DNA of 64,000 nucleotides from contig CAZADS010000061.1 in the NCBI GenBank assembly GCA_964483985.1, positions 1-64,000 of the forward strand, given 5' to 3'. The stretch is from CAZADS01 sp964483985. Its GTDB lineage: Bacteria > Pseudomonadota > Alphaproteobacteria > Thalassobaculales > Thalassobaculaceae. A program made the position numbers and the translations under genes. Below are positions 34,485 through 44,028 of this stretch, in pieces; the stretch's first letter is position 1; each line of letters opens with the position of its first letter. The notes beneath the pieces were generated by a model. The model did no database searches. It worked only from the letters and a program-made list of their open reading frames with translations, and had not been told where the DNA came from.

Positions 34485-34979
34485 ATGCAAACAACACGTC
34501 CATACCGGCCCTGCGTAGGGATCATGTTGCTAAACAAACAAGGACTAGTTTTTGTAGGCCGAAGAAATGACATAGAGGAGTCTGAAGCGTGGCAAATGCC
34601 GCAGGGAGGCATTAATCCTGGGGAGCAACCCCAGCAAGCCGCTCTTCGTGAACTAGCTGAAGAGACCGGCATCAAAGAAGTTGATATAATTAGTCAATCT
34701 TCTCAATGGCTTTATTACGAGTATCCTGCAAAAATCCACAAGAAATCATTTGCTCAATTTTACCGAGGTCAACAACAACGTTGGTTTGCAATGAGATTTC
34801 TTGGAGATGAAAAGGACATTGACTTAAATGCCTCCCACGCGGAATTCGACTCATGGCAATGGACGAAGATAGAACGCCTAACCGCGATGATTGTTAATTT
34901 TAAAAGGCCAGTATACGAAGCGGTCGTTCGGGAATTCCGTCATCTCGCTTTCCCTGTCAGCAATCCAGAGACTTTGTAA
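34485..34979 (+). CDS. rppH: RNA pyrophosphohydrolase (Nudix)
   Basis: Removes pyrophosphate from triphosphorylated 5' ends of mRNA and starts decay. The Nudix box GGINPGEQPQQAALRELAEE, followed by TGI, covers residues 41-63 with all the metal-binding glutamates. The start YRPCVGIMLLNKQGLVFVGRR and WQMPQGGI are typical of RppH/IalA, as is YYEYPAKIHKKSFAQFYRGQ. Length is 164. It follows the deacetylase-like gene by six bases and ends the conserved run. Confidence 0.95.
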   Translation: MQTTRPYRPCVGIMLLNKQGLVFVGRRNDIEESEAWQMPQGGINPGEQPQQAALRELAEETGIKEVDIISQSSQWLYYEYPAKIHKKSFAQFYRGQQQRWFAMRFLGDEKDIDLNASHAEFDSWQWTKIERLTAMIVNFKRPVYEAVVREFRHLAFPVSNPETL

Positions 34980-35006
34980 GCCACGATCTAATTTATGAGA
35001 TTACAT

Positions 35007-36839
35007 TTATCTCAATGCTTCCTTCATAAAATTAGCCCAAATTTTAGTAGGTAAACCACCACCCGTGATATTTTTCATTGGTTTTGCATCATCTCGGCCA
35101 ACCCAAACTCCAGTTATTAGATTACCTGCATAACCAACAAACCACGCGTCTCTATTCAACTGGCTAGTGCCGGTTTTTCCAGCTGCAGTAATTCCTATCT
35201 TTGCGTTATAACCGGTCCCTGTGTTATTAACCGCTTTCAACATGCTATCCTTTTCTTTCATTAGAGAAACTCCAGCTATACTAGGACGCAGATCTTTAAT
35301 ATGCTTATAAGTGATTGGACCATTTTTTATCCTAACTTCTCTTATCCCAAATGGTTCAACAGGGAAGCCGCCATTAGCGATTGCCGCGTAAGCCGCTGTA
35401 AGTTGTAGCAGCGTAACTTCACCAGTACCCAGAGCCAGACTTGGTTCATCGTTCAATTTAGCAGTGATGCCAAGTTGACGTGCTAATCGTATCGTCGCAG
35501 CCCGACCTATACTCTCTGAAAGTCTAACACTCGGCACATTTAAAGATTGGGCTAAACCATGAAGCAATGTTACAGGACCTCTGAATTTCCCATCAAAATT
35601 TCTCGGCTTCCAACCGCCAATGTCTATAGGTGCGTCATTTATCATGCTATTCTTAGAATAGCCGGAAATTAATGCTGCTAAATAAACCATTGGTTTAAAT
35701 GCCGAACCCGGTTGGCGAAACGCCTGGGTAGCCCTGTTAAATTGGCTGATTCCGTAGTTTCTCCCTCCTACCATTGCCAAAACGGCGCCATCAGGCCTAA
35801 GCACTACCATAGCGACTTGAATATGAGCATTTACCTCGGTCTGATTTAACTTCCTTGAAGTTGCTTTCTCTGCAAGATTTTGCAAATTTTGATCAAGCGT
35901 TGTTAAAATTTCTCTATCATCATTAATCGGACCTGCGTACGCAGAGGCTCTATCCTCTATCCAGTCAGCAAAGAACCGATGCCCCAGACTAACGGAAGCA
36001 GGACCTCTTATAGGGTATGAGTAGGCAGTAGCTTTATCCGCTTCAGCGCGGCTTAATAATTCAGCATCTACCATATTGATTAATACCTGTTTCGTACGGT
36101 TTCTTGAACGCGTGTGATTAACGATGGGATTATATCGAGAAGGAGCCTTTAAAAGACCAATCAGTAGAGCTGATTCGTATAGGCCTAATGCTCGTGCAGG
36201 TTTATCGAAGTAACGTTGTGCAGCCGCGTCCACACCATAAGCTCCAGAACCAAAATAGACCCGATTTAGGTAAATGTTTAAAATTTGCTTTTTAGAAAAA
36301 GAGGCTTCTAGCCAAACAGCCAGTATTAACTCTTGTACTTTTCTCTCAAGGCTCCGATCGGGGGTCAAAAACAAATTCTTGGCAAGCTGCTGAGTAATTG
36401 TACTCGCACCTTGGCGAAAAGAATTCTCTTTTATATTAACCGCCATAGCCCTCAGAATAGAAATTAGATCAAAACCAAAATGATTATAAAAACGGCGATC
36501 TTCGGTTGCTAAAAGAGCATTAATCAAATGATTAGGAAGCCCGCCTACGTCGATTGGGCGACCGTATAATGCACCGTAGGAAGCAAATTCCGCTCCCGCC
36601 GTTGACATCAGCCTAACACCTGCTGGGCGAGTCATCACTTTTATGCCAGAAATATTTGGCAGCTGTGTACATTCGTATATTAAAAATCCTATAATAACAA
36701 TTACAACCCAAATAAGTGCTACAAATCCTGTTCGAAGAACATTTCTTGATGTGCTTCGTGAGGAGGATCTCACCTTTTTAGAGGCGGGCAAACTCCGTGC
36801 TGTCAGCTTTCTTTTGTTTTTCTGTTGTCGATCTTTCAT
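35007..36839 (-). CDS. Class A penicillin-binding protein (transglycosylase/transpeptidase)
   Basis: Bifunctional peptidoglycan synthase of 610 residues. There is a basic cytoplasmic tail (1-36) and a membrane anchor at about 37-58. The GT51 transglycosylase domain has ATEDRRFYNHFGFD (catalytic Glu123) and RQGASTITQQLAKNLFL. The transpeptidase domain has RQPGSAFKPMVYLAA (SxxK), AQSLNVPSV (SxN) and AAGKTGTSQLNRDAWFVGYA (KTGT). Both active sites look intact. It is shorter than E. coli PBP1a and resembles the compact PBP1A-type group of alphaproteobacteria. It converges with rppH and is transcribed toward it, 27 bases away. Confidence 0.93.
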   Translation of the reverse strand: MKDRQQKNKRKLTARSLPASKKVRSSSRSTSRNVLRTGFVALIWVVIVIIGFLIYECTQLPNISGIKVMTRPAGVRLMSTAGAEFASYGALYGRPIDVGGLPNHLINALLATEDRRFYNHFGFDLISILRAMAVNIKENSFRQGASTITQQLAKNLFLTPDRSLERKVQELILAVWLEASFSKKQILNIYLNRVYFGSGAYGVDAAAQRYFDKPARALGLYESALLIGLLKAPSRYNPIVNHTRSRNRTKQVLINMVDAELLSRAEADKATAYSYPIRGPASVSLGHRFFADWIEDRASAYAGPINDDREILTTLDQNLQNLAEKATSRKLNQTEVNAHIQVAMVVLRPDGAVLAMVGGRNYGISQFNRATQAFRQPGSAFKPMVYLAALISGYSKNSMINDAPIDIGGWKPRNFDGKFRGPVTLLHGLAQSLNVPSVRLSESIGRAATIRLARQLGITAKLNDEPSLALGTGEVTLLQLTAAYAAIANGGFPVEPFGIREVRIKNGPITYKHIKDLRPSIAGVSLMKEKDSMLKAVNNTGTGYNAKIGITAAGKTGTSQLNRDAWFVGYAGNLITGVWVGRDDAKPMKNITGGGLPTKIWANFMKEALR

Positions 36840-36844
36840 TAATC

Positions 36845-37915
36845 CTAATCAAATGCGCTTTTTATAGAAGCCCAATCCTCGATCGCATCTTCGTTTCCTG
36901 GGGTTAATTGAACAGTAAACTGTTTAAATCCTGCATCACGTAATGCCCCCACGCGATTTTTTATGTCCTTTTCTGATCCTGTAAAAGTTGTTTGCCTGAT
37001 TAATTCTGAAGTAACAAATTTTAACTCTTCGTCTTTTACAAACATTAAGTGGCCACGATGATTCTCCAACCACGGAGCATCTTTTGGTTCAAATTTACGT
37101 GCGAGACCAATATACCCCTCAATGGCTTCGGCTGCAGACTCGGGTATTGAACTACTATTAGGCAACCCAGCTAAAGCCACATCTGCAGCCCTGTGAAGTA
37201 ACACTGCAGCTCGGGGACCAGCTTGCGCCATGGCTCTTGGTGAATCCATACCCTCACCATCTCCTAAAATACAACCTAAAACAAATGCTGTAGCGTACAG
37301 GTTCTGAGACGATCTTTCCGCATTTTTCCAATTTTCCTGCATGAGCCGGAGGCCATTTATACCTTCCTCAACATTATTAAAGAAAAGGATCCAATTTGCT
37401 CCCAATTTCGCTGTAAGAGCCCTACCTCGAGGCCCATAGGCTGAAATATGCAATTTAACGCTATTTTTGGTGTTAATCAAACCCGCATCAGGATTTAAAA
37501 ATCGTATTTTTTTTAACTCTCCATCCACTTCGGTTTCAATAGTTTCATTAGCTAGAAGGCCCATCACCACGCGAACATATTCTTCCATTGTATTTAATTT
37601 CAAAGCGCCAAGTCCCATAGCCCGACGCCCGGTAAAACCTGTTCCGACACCAAAATCAATTCGACCCGGGGCTAATTTGTTGAGCGTTGCTAAACCGTTG
37701 GCACTCACCGGCGCTATGCGATTTGATGGTATCAACACACCTGTTCCTAATCGGATTCGAGAAGTCTTAACGGCAGCGGCGCCCATTGAAACAAAACAAT
37801 CAGCGCTGAGCATCTGCGTATCGTAAAACCAAGCATGTGAAAACCCGAGAGCTTCTGCTCTTTCAACGACTTTCCATGAATCGGCAGCAGTTGCTAAAGC
37901 AATTCCAAACTCCAT
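36845..37915 (-). CDS. LLM-class flavin-dependent oxidoreductase
   Basis: 356-residue luciferase-like monooxygenase-fold protein, closest in type to the 5,10-methylenetetrahydromethanopterin reductase-like group. MEFGIALATAADSWKVVERA, SHAWFYDTQM, IRLGTGVLIPSNRIAPVSA, LAPGRIDFGVGTGFTGRRAMG and the C-terminal FTVQLTP are readable. It probably oxidises a small organic substrate with FMN or F420; the substrate is unknown. It is divergent from the amino-acid-type ABC importer, with a 182-base gap. Confidence 0.85.
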   Translation of the reverse strand: MEFGIALATAADSWKVVERAEALGFSHAWFYDTQMLSADCFVSMGAAAVKTSRIRLGTGVLIPSNRIAPVSANGLATLNKLAPGRIDFGVGTGFTGRRAMGLGALKLNTMEEYVRVVMGLLANETIETEVDGELKKIRFLNPDAGLINTKNSVKLHISAYGPRGRALTAKLGANWILFFNNVEEGINGLRLMQENWKNAERSSQNLYATAFVLGCILGDGEGMDSPRAMAQAGPRAAVLLHRAADVALAGLPNSSSIPESAAEAIEGYIGLARKFEPKDAPWLENHRGHLMFVKDEELKFVTSELIRQTTFTGSEKDIKNRVGALRDAGFKQFTVQLTPGNEDAIEDWASIKSAFD

Positions 37916-38097
37916 AAAATTACCCTTTCCGTAGCATTATCAATTTAAACTTTTAACAGATTATTGTTTTAAATGATCACTACTAAATGACATTTATTTA
38001 AGTCGTTATTCCTAATACAAGCATTGTCGTTTATTTACCCAATTGAAATTCAGCGAGTTTAAGGCATCATGGCTACAAATTTCAGGGAGTAATTTAA

Positions 38098-39282
38098 ATG
38101 CTTAAAAAAATAATGCTCATAACGGCGGCGGGAATATTTTTTAGCAACGCTGTTTTGGCTGCTGACAACGTAAAAATCGGATTCGTTACTACGATCACCA
38201 CACCCGCTGGAGTGATTGGAAAAGACATGGTGGATGCCGTTAATCTTGCTATGGAAGACATTGGTGGGAAAATGAATGGCCAAACGGTTGAACTAATAAT
38301 AGAAGACGACGGCTTTAAACCTGCAATAGGCAAACAAAAGACTGACAAACTCGTAAAACAAAATGACGTTCATTTTGTTGCAGGCTTTATCTGGTCTCAC
38401 GTTCTATTAGCTTCTCAAAAATCTGCTTTAGACGCCGGAAAATTTTTAATTAGTTCTAACGCTGGACCATCACAGATTGCTGGGAAATTATGTCACAAAA
38501 ACTTTTTCTCGACTTCCTGGCAAAATGACCAAACACCTATGGCTATGGGAGAAGTTTTAAATAAAACAGGTGTTAAGTCTCTTTACGTGATGGCGCCCAA
38601 TTATGCTGCAGGTAAAAATATGGTTTCCGGAGTAAAAAGAACTTTCAAGGGGAATATCGTCGGTCAGGATATGACAAAATGGGGCAAAGATGCTCAACTC
38701 GATTTTTCTGCCGAATTGGCCAAAGCCAAAGCTTCAAAAGCGGAAGGAATTTTCGTTTTCTATCCTGGAAAAGCCGGTTCAGCGTTTATCAAGCAATATG
38801 CTCAAGCTGGCCTACAAGGCAAAATTCCTCTTTATTCGGTATTCACAGTAGATTCGCTATCATTGCCTAAACTACAAAAAACCAAAATGAATGGGGTTAT
38901 GGGTTCTGTGATGACACAGTTCTGGGCACCTGATCTAGATACGCCACAAAACAAAAAGTTTGTTTCTGGCTTCAAAAAGAAATATGGGCGCTATCCCTCA
39001 TTTTACGCTGCCCAATCTTATGATACGATATTTCTTATTAAAAGCGCTGTTGAAGCTGTAGGAGGCGATCTATCAGACGTTGATGGGATGCGGGCCGCTA
39101 TGAAAAAAGCAAATTTTCCTTCCGTGCGAGGAAAATTTAGCTATGGAAATAACCATTTTCCAATACAAAATTTCTATTCCCGAGAAGTAGTATCTGACTC
39201 GGACGGAATTTGGACCACTGCGATTCGCGACGTGGTGTTAAAAAACCACCAAGATACCTATGCCAAAGATTGTAAAATGTAG
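38098..39282 (+). CDS. Branched-chain amino acid-type ABC transporter substrate-binding protein
   Basis: Periplasmic binding protein of the Leu/Ile/Val (type I, PF13458) family, 394 residues. A clear signal peptide (MLKKIMLITAAGIFFSNAVL, cleaved near AA|DN) is followed by VKIGFVTTITTPAGVIGKDM and an ABC-binding fold through FYSREVVSD. The ligand may be an amino acid, urea, an amide or an aromatic acid; the family does not decide. It is the first gene of a five-gene importer. The next gene follows after a strong stem-loop. Confidence 0.9.
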   Translation: MLKKIMLITAAGIFFSNAVLAADNVKIGFVTTITTPAGVIGKDMVDAVNLAMEDIGGKMNGQTVELIIEDDGFKPAIGKQKTDKLVKQNDVHFVAGFIWSHVLLASQKSALDAGKFLISSNAGPSQIAGKLCHKNFFSTSWQNDQTPMAMGEVLNKTGVKSLYVMAPNYAAGKNMVSGVKRTFKGNIVGQDMTKWGKDAQLDFSAELAKAKASKAEGIFVFYPGKAGSAFIKQYAQAGLQGKIPLYSVFTVDSLSLPKLQKTKMNGVMGSVMTQFWAPDLDTPQNKKFVSGFKKKYGRYPSFYAAQSYDTIFLIKSAVEAVGGDLSDVDGMRAAMKKANFPSVRGKFSYGNNHFPIQNFYSREVVSDSDGIWTTAIRDVVLKNHQDTYAKDCKM

Positions 39283-39297
39283 GATTTAATTACCAAG

Positions 39298-39327
39298 CTG
39301 GCGGGGCCATATTATTTGCCCCGCCAG
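39298..39327 (+). promoter_or_regulatory. GC-rich intercistronic stem-loop between binding protein and permease genes
   Basis: CTGGCGGGGC (39298-39307) and GCCCCGCCAG (39318-39327) make a perfect 10-bp stem with a 10-base AT loop, starting 16 bases after the binding-protein stop. No U run follows, so it is probably not a simple terminator. It would stabilise the upstream mRNA or partly attenuate transcription, giving more binding protein than permease. Confidence 0.7.
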
Positions 39328-39342
39328 TCACTGTACTTGCCC

Positions 39343-40266
39343 ATGGACTGGATTCTCTTAGCTACACAGTTACTAAATGGCCTGCAACTCGGGGTGCTAC
39401 TATTTCTCCTAGCGTCCGGGTTGACGCTTATATTTGGAATAATGGACTTCGTTAATCTCGCCCACGGTTCTTTATATATGGTGGGCGCCTATTTTTGTGC
39501 CACCCTAACAGAATTAACCGGTTCATTTGTTATAGCTGTGATCTTAGCATTACCTATTACTGCCTCCGTAGGGTTGTTGATAGAGTTAATCGTCATTCGG
39601 CAACTTTATGGCCGAGATCATCTCGATCATGTTCTGGCCACTTTTGGGCTAATTCTATGTTTCGATGCAACTGTTCAATTCATATGGGGCCCGGAAGGCA
39701 TGGCCATTCCACTTCCCGAACTCCTCGACGGCCGAGTGGAGCTATTTCCTGATCTTGTATTTCCCACATTCCGCATTTTAATTATTGCTTCAGGTTTAAT
39801 TATCGCTTTTGGGCTATACTTAATAATTTCCCATACTCGAACCGGAATGTTAGTACGTGCAGGAGCATCGAATAGCACAATGCTGGGAGCTCTCGGAATA
39901 GACGTAAAAACCATTTTTACCTTGGTTTTCGCCGCTGGCGCGGCTATGGCTGGGTTAGCCGGAATGATGATCGCTCCTATTACCGAAGCAAGTGTCGGCA
40001 TGGGAAACGAGATAATCATAATAGCCTTTGTCGTCATAATAATTGGAGGGATTGGCTCGATCAAAGGCGCTTTTCTAGCAGCTATAATAGTTGGATTAAT
40101 TGATACGCTAGGTCGGTCCTTTCTTGATTCATTACTTAAAGTTGTCATTTCAGAACAAAATGCTGAAACGGCAGCACCAGCGTTGTCAGCAATGCTAATT
40201 TATATACTAATGGCTGGGATTTTAGCATTCCGACCACAGGGCTTATTCCCCCCAAAAGGCCGCTAA
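39343..40266 (+). CDS. livH: Branched-chain amino acid-type ABC permease, LivH-like
   Basis: Inner membrane permease of about 307 residues with eight or so hydrophobic segments. QLLNGLQLGVLLFLLASGLT, GIMDFVNLAHGSLYMVGAYF, RAGASNSTMLGALGID and VIIIGGIGSIKGAFLAAI are LivH hallmarks. The TTG nine codons upstream lies inside the stem-loop, so the ATG at 39343 (MDWILLATQLLNG) is more likely. It pairs with the LivM-like permease three bases downstream. Confidence 0.9.
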   Translation: MDWILLATQLLNGLQLGVLLFLLASGLTLIFGIMDFVNLAHGSLYMVGAYFCATLTELTGSFVIAVILALPITASVGLLIELIVIRQLYGRDHLDHVLATFGLILCFDATVQFIWGPEGMAIPLPELLDGRVELFPDLVFPTFRILIIASGLIIAFGLYLIISHTRTGMLVRAGASNSTMLGALGIDVKTIFTLVFAAGAAMAGLAGMMIAPITEASVGMGNEIIIIAFVVIIIGGIGSIKGAFLAAIIVGLIDTLGRSFLDSLLKVVISEQNAETAAPALSAMLIYILMAGILAFRPQGLFPPKGR

Positions 40267-40269
40267 AAT

Positions 40270-41241
40270 ATGCGATCGTTATTTAAAATGAATAGCCATC
40301 AATGGACCATGTGGATCTTGATGGCGTCGCTTAGCCTTTTGCCTGCTTACGTTCATCTAACCGATCAAAGTTTTTACCTTGACTTAGCCAATCGATTGAT
40401 GATTTTAGCAATTGCTGCTGTAAGCCTTAATTTAATTTTAGGAAACGGCGGAATGATTAGTTTCGGACATGCTGCCTACCTTGGTATCGGCGCCTATAGC
40501 GTCGGAATTCCTACTTATTATCAAATTTATGAGGGCTTTTTTCAAATTCCCTTGGCCGTAATTACATCAGCGTTATTTGCTTTAATAACGGGGGCAATCT
40601 GTCTTCGAACAAGGGGCGTATATTTCATTATGATTACAATGGCTTTTTCCCAAATGTTATTTTTTGCCATTGTCAGCATCGAAGAATATGGAGGTGATGA
40701 TGGTTTAGTCATCGACACTCGCAGCGAATTTTTTGGAATATTCAACATCGAAAATAGCTTAAGCCTTTATTATTTCGTGTTTGCTTCACTGATAGTCTGC
40801 CTATTTTTAACACACCGAATCAGTCGGTCTCGATTCGGGATGGTAATCGAAGGCGCCAAGGGAAACGAACGACGGATGCAAGCAATAGGATTTGATACCT
40901 ACAAATATAAACTCACATCATATGTTATCGCTGGAGCGATTTGCGGGTATGCCGGCGCCCTTCTAGGGAATTTTACCAACTTCATTAGCCCAGAGATGAT
41001 GGATTGGACAGCTTCAGGTGAATTAATTTTTATTGTTGTTCTCGGGGGCGCGGGTACTTTGTTTGGTCCCGTTGCTGGAGCAGCAGCTTTCGTTCTCCTG
41101 GAAGAACTATTATCAAGCTTAACTATCTATTGGCAATTTATATTTGGAAGCTTTCTTATAATCGTCGTCCTCTTTGTCCGAGGCGGGATCATGGGGTTGA
41201 TTGAACTTATTGGGAAAAGATCGTGGAATCGACAATCTTAA
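40270..41241 (+). CDS. livM: Branched-chain amino acid-type ABC permease, LivM-like
   Basis: Second permease, 323 residues, with LivM motifs LAIAAVSLNLILGNGGMISF, GHAAYLGIGAYSVGI, RTRGVYFIMITMAFSQM, GMVIEGAKGNERRMQAIGFD and VVLGGAGTLFGPVAGAAAF. The start at 40270 or at the ATG six codons later is equally possible. Its last 19 bases overlap the ATPase gene livG. Confidence 0.9.
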   Translation: MRSLFKMNSHQWTMWILMASLSLLPAYVHLTDQSFYLDLANRLMILAIAAVSLNLILGNGGMISFGHAAYLGIGAYSVGIPTYYQIYEGFFQIPLAVITSALFALITGAICLRTRGVYFIMITMAFSQMLFFAIVSIEEYGGDDGLVIDTRSEFFGIFNIENSLSLYYFVFASLIVCLFLTHRISRSRFGMVIEGAKGNERRMQAIGFDTYKYKLTSYVIAGAICGYAGALLGNFTNFISPEMMDWTASGELIFIVVLGGAGTLFGPVAGAAAFVLLEELLSSLTIYWQFIFGSFLIIVVLFVRGGIMGLIELIGKRSWNRQS

Positions 41242-41975
41242 GTATCCAAAACCTCTACAAAACTTTTGGAGGTATCGCCGCTACCGATCATATAAATCTT
41301 GACATACCTGCTGGCAATATCCATGCAGTGATAGGCCCTAATGGTGCTGGAAAAACCACTTTGATAGCGCAATTATCTGGCGAGCTTTACCCGGACAGTG
41401 GTCGAATATTTTTTCAAAACCAAGATATTACACATATTCCTACCTACCGTAGATCACATTTAGGTATAGCACGATCATTCCAAATAACGAGTCTGATGTT
41501 AGATATGGCAGTGCTGGATAATGTAACCTTAGCTGTACAAGCACATGTAGGTCATTCGTTCTACTTTTGGACCGATGCACGGAAAGAAATTTCTCTTATA
41601 GAACCGGCTATGAAGGTTTTATCTCACGTCGGATTATGCGAGAAAGCGATGAATAAAGCTGGGGAGCTCTCCCACGGAGAACATCGACAACTCGAAATTG
41701 CGATGGCTTTGGCCACAAATCCTAAACTCCTACTTTTAGATGAGCCTATGGCCGGAATGGGGATAGAAGAAGGAAAAAAAATCATCGAAATTCTTAAATG
41801 CCTCAAAAACGAAAACACAATTTTGTTGATAGAACATGATATGAAGGCAGTATTTGCACTTGCCGATCAAATAACTGTACTCGTCTATGGAAAAATAATA
41901 GCTTCAGGCTCACCCAACGAAATACGCGCAAATAGAACCGTTCGCCAAGCTTATTTAGGGGACGATACCGACTAA
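41223..41975 (+). CDS. livG: Branched-chain amino acid-type ABC ATPase, LivG-like
   Basis: Nucleotide-binding subunit with Walker A GPNGAGKTTL, signature LSHGEHRQLEIAMALA (the LSHG form is usual in LivG) and Walker B LLLLDEPMAGMG. The switch histidine is in LIEHDMKAVF. FGGIAATDHINLDIP is the typical LivG start. It begins with GTG at 41223 inside livM and ends two bases before livF. Confidence 0.92.
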   Translation: MESTILSIQNLYKTFGGIAATDHINLDIPAGNIHAVIGPNGAGKTTLIAQLSGELYPDSGRIFFQNQDITHIPTYRRSHLGIARSFQITSLMLDMAVLDNVTLAVQAHVGHSFYFWTDARKEISLIEPAMKVLSHVGLCEKAMNKAGELSHGEHRQLEIAMALATNPKLLLLDEPMAGMGIEEGKKIIEILKCLKNENTILLIEHDMKAVFALADQITVLVYGKIIASGSPNEIRANRTVRQAYLGDDTD

Positions 41976-41977
41976 AA

Positions 41978-42679
41978 ATGCTAACAACTTCCAAAGTGGA
42001 GACTTTCTACGGATCCAGTCAGGCGTTATTTGATCTTACGATCGAAATTGGCCCAAGCGAGGTTGTAACGCTTCTTGGCCGAAACGGGATGGGAAAAACA
42101 ACATCAGTACATTCTATTATGGGCATTCTGCCCATCGCAGCGGGCGAAATATTGTTTGAAGGACGCCAAATTCACAATTTACCCTCTTTTCAAATTAGTC
42201 GAGCTGGTATTGGTTTAGTACCCGAAGGACGTCAGGTCTTTCCCAATTTAACAGTACGAGAAAATCTAGTTGCCGTTGCAACTAAACGAAATGCTAAACC
42301 CGCTACTTGGACAATTGAACGTGTGATCAACATGTTTCCTGAACTGGGAACACGTTTCCACAGTATGGCAAGCTTATTATCTGGAGGAGAACAGCAAATG
42401 CTTTCAATTAGTCGCACCCTAATGACCAACCCAAAGCTGCTCATTCTCGACGAAGCAACGGAAGGCTTAGCTCCCCTGCCTCGACGTAAAATTTGGGATT
42501 GTCTAGATAGATTAAAATCGGAGGGTCAAGCTATCCTAGTTATTGACAAAAATCTTGATGACTTGAACCGAATCGCGGACCGTCATTACGTGATGGAGAC
42601 TGGGCGAATAGCATGGACCGGTACTCCGTCAGAACTGCAAAAACGTCCCGATATTTTATCAGAGAAACTTGGAATTTAA
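41978..42679 (+). CDS. livF: Branched-chain amino acid-type ABC ATPase, LivF-like
   Basis: Second ATPase, 233 residues. Walker A is GRNGMGKTTSVHSIMG, the GLVPEGRQVFPNLTVRENL block is diagnostic of LivF, the signature is LSGGEQQMLSISRTLM, and Walker B is LLILDEATEGLAP. In the switch region the usual histidine is replaced: VIDKNLDDLNRIA instead of VEQN. It closes the five-gene importer. Confidence 0.92.
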   Translation: MLTTSKVETFYGSSQALFDLTIEIGPSEVVTLLGRNGMGKTTSVHSIMGILPIAAGEILFEGRQIHNLPSFQISRAGIGLVPEGRQVFPNLTVRENLVAVATKRNAKPATWTIERVINMFPELGTRFHSMASLLSGGEQQMLSISRTLMTNPKLLILDEATEGLAPLPRRKIWDCLDRLKSEGQAILVIDKNLDDLNRIADRHYVMETGRIAWTGTPSELQKRPDILSEKLGI

Positions 42680-42716
42680 TCCTCATAACCTCAAAGCTTT
42701 TAACAAATTGCCTTAA

Positions 42717-43422
42717 CTAGTAATCAACTAGAAAATATCCATCCACCGTTTTACAATCTTTTTTCAAATCCTGAATTGCGATTGCAGCTAATGGGGAAGC
42801 GCGTTTATCTCGATCAATATCAGCCACAACTATAGTACCCTTTATCACTGTTTTAGCCATTCCTATTGCTTCTAGGTCTACACCAGAACCACTTATTAAC
42901 ACTCGTAAAGAAAAATCAGTTTCTTTAGAGCACTGTAAGTCATGTTTCCCGAATAAGCCCTCGTGGCGGTAAAAAGCTTCATCCACTCCACAGAAGTAAC
43001 TAAATAATTTTTCATAAGGGGCTACGAGCTATCCGCTTACCAGCCATTTTTTGGAGTTCGTATTGTGATCGGAATATTACGTGAAGTTTCGTCTCCCGTT
43101 TCACAAAACCGAAATATCTCACAACTTATCCAAAGGTAAACGACACGCTTTTCACCCTCTTTAACACCACAAGCATCGGGACCCAGGGGGGCAACCATTC
43201 CAACCAGTTAATGCCTCATAGAGAATAGCAGAGATAATCCTCTATCTTTTAAGGTGACGTTTTGCCCGCCCCATAATCAAAAACCTATACCAGATGTGAA
43301 GGTCCCAACGGCAAACCATATGATGTAATTTTCAAAACAACTTCCGTGCCAGTCAGTTGCGGGACTGGAGCATCCCGTTCTTCATATGCACAGCCCCATT
43401 GCGTAATATGATATGTCTTAAT
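42717..43422 (-). pseudogene. Decayed zinc-type alcohol dehydrogenase
   Basis: Reading the minus strand from 43422 and changing frame where needed recovers a medium-chain alcohol dehydrogenase. The pieces in order are TYHITQWGCAYEERDAP, LTGTEVVLKITSYG, VFDYGAGK, LKDRGLSLL, (G)H-stop-LVGMV, APLGPDACGVKEGEKRVVYL, TIRTPKNGW, LISGSGVDL, then MAKTVIKGTIVVADIDRDKR. Stops interrupt it at several points, including the glutamate of the GHE zinc motif, and at least two frameshifts are needed. The frame ends at 42717, so roughly the last 100 codons are gone. It cannot code for an active enzyme. The gap from here to the next gene (43423-43555) shows nothing else. Confidence 0.85.
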
Positions 43423-43555
43423 TCACGTTCCGTTCTAACTCGCGGTTAACTGGATTTAGCCTGTTTGGTTTTGTTTTTAAAAATCCTCTTAGGGCTTTAA
43501 TTTGATATTTCAAGTTTTTTCGCTCAAATTAAATAACGATTAACCGAGGTAAAAT

Positions 43556-43990
43556 ATGACTGAAAATGGCAATCCAGACAATGTTGTAGCACCTGATAAT
43601 TCACTAATTCCATATCCCGACGATCCTTTTGAAATGCGTTCAGGTCCCTTTTATTTAAGAAAAAATTTCGATGGCTCCACCGGCGTCTTTCTGAAAGTCG
43701 GCCACAACCAATGCAATACTAATATGGTGGCTCATGGAGGATTGCTCATGACTTTAGCAGATTTATCCGTGTGTTATGAAGCCGTAAAAGGATTTCCTAA
43801 CTTGCGTGCGCTAACCGTTTCGCTTACGGCCAATTTCCTATTACCCGCATCCAAGGGGAGTCAATTGTGCGCTTTCCCCCGTGTAAACTACCGAACCAGA
43901 CGAACAGCGTTCGTGGAATCCAAGATAATGAAAGAGGATAAGTGTATTTTTACCTGTTCTTCTATCATTCGTGTTTTGCCAGCTGGCTGA
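43556..43990 (+). CDS. PaaI-family hotdog thioesterase
   Basis: 144-residue single-hotdog protein with NTNMVAHGGLLMTLADLSVCY, where AHGG starts the active-site helix, followed by LTVSLTANFLLPASKGSQL and CSSIIRVLP. It is likely an acyl- or aryl-CoA thioesterase. GAGGT sits before the ATG. The next gene is a CaiB-type CoA-transferase 38 bases on, so a joint role in CoA-ester metabolism is plausible. Confidence 0.82.
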   Translation: MTENGNPDNVVAPDNSLIPYPDDPFEMRSGPFYLRKNFDGSTGVFLKVGHNQCNTNMVAHGGLLMTLADLSVCYEAVKGFPNLRALTVSLTANFLLPASKGSQLCAFPRVNYRTRRTAFVESKIMKEDKCIFTCSSIIRVLPAG

Positions 43991-44028
43991 ATTAAGAACA
44001 GGATCATTCAATTTAAAAGGAGTTTAAT

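Noticed and set aside
39675..40148. 157-codon minus-strand frame inside livH
   Set aside because: Antisense to a well-conserved permease; composition mirrors the hydrophobic codons of the other strand.
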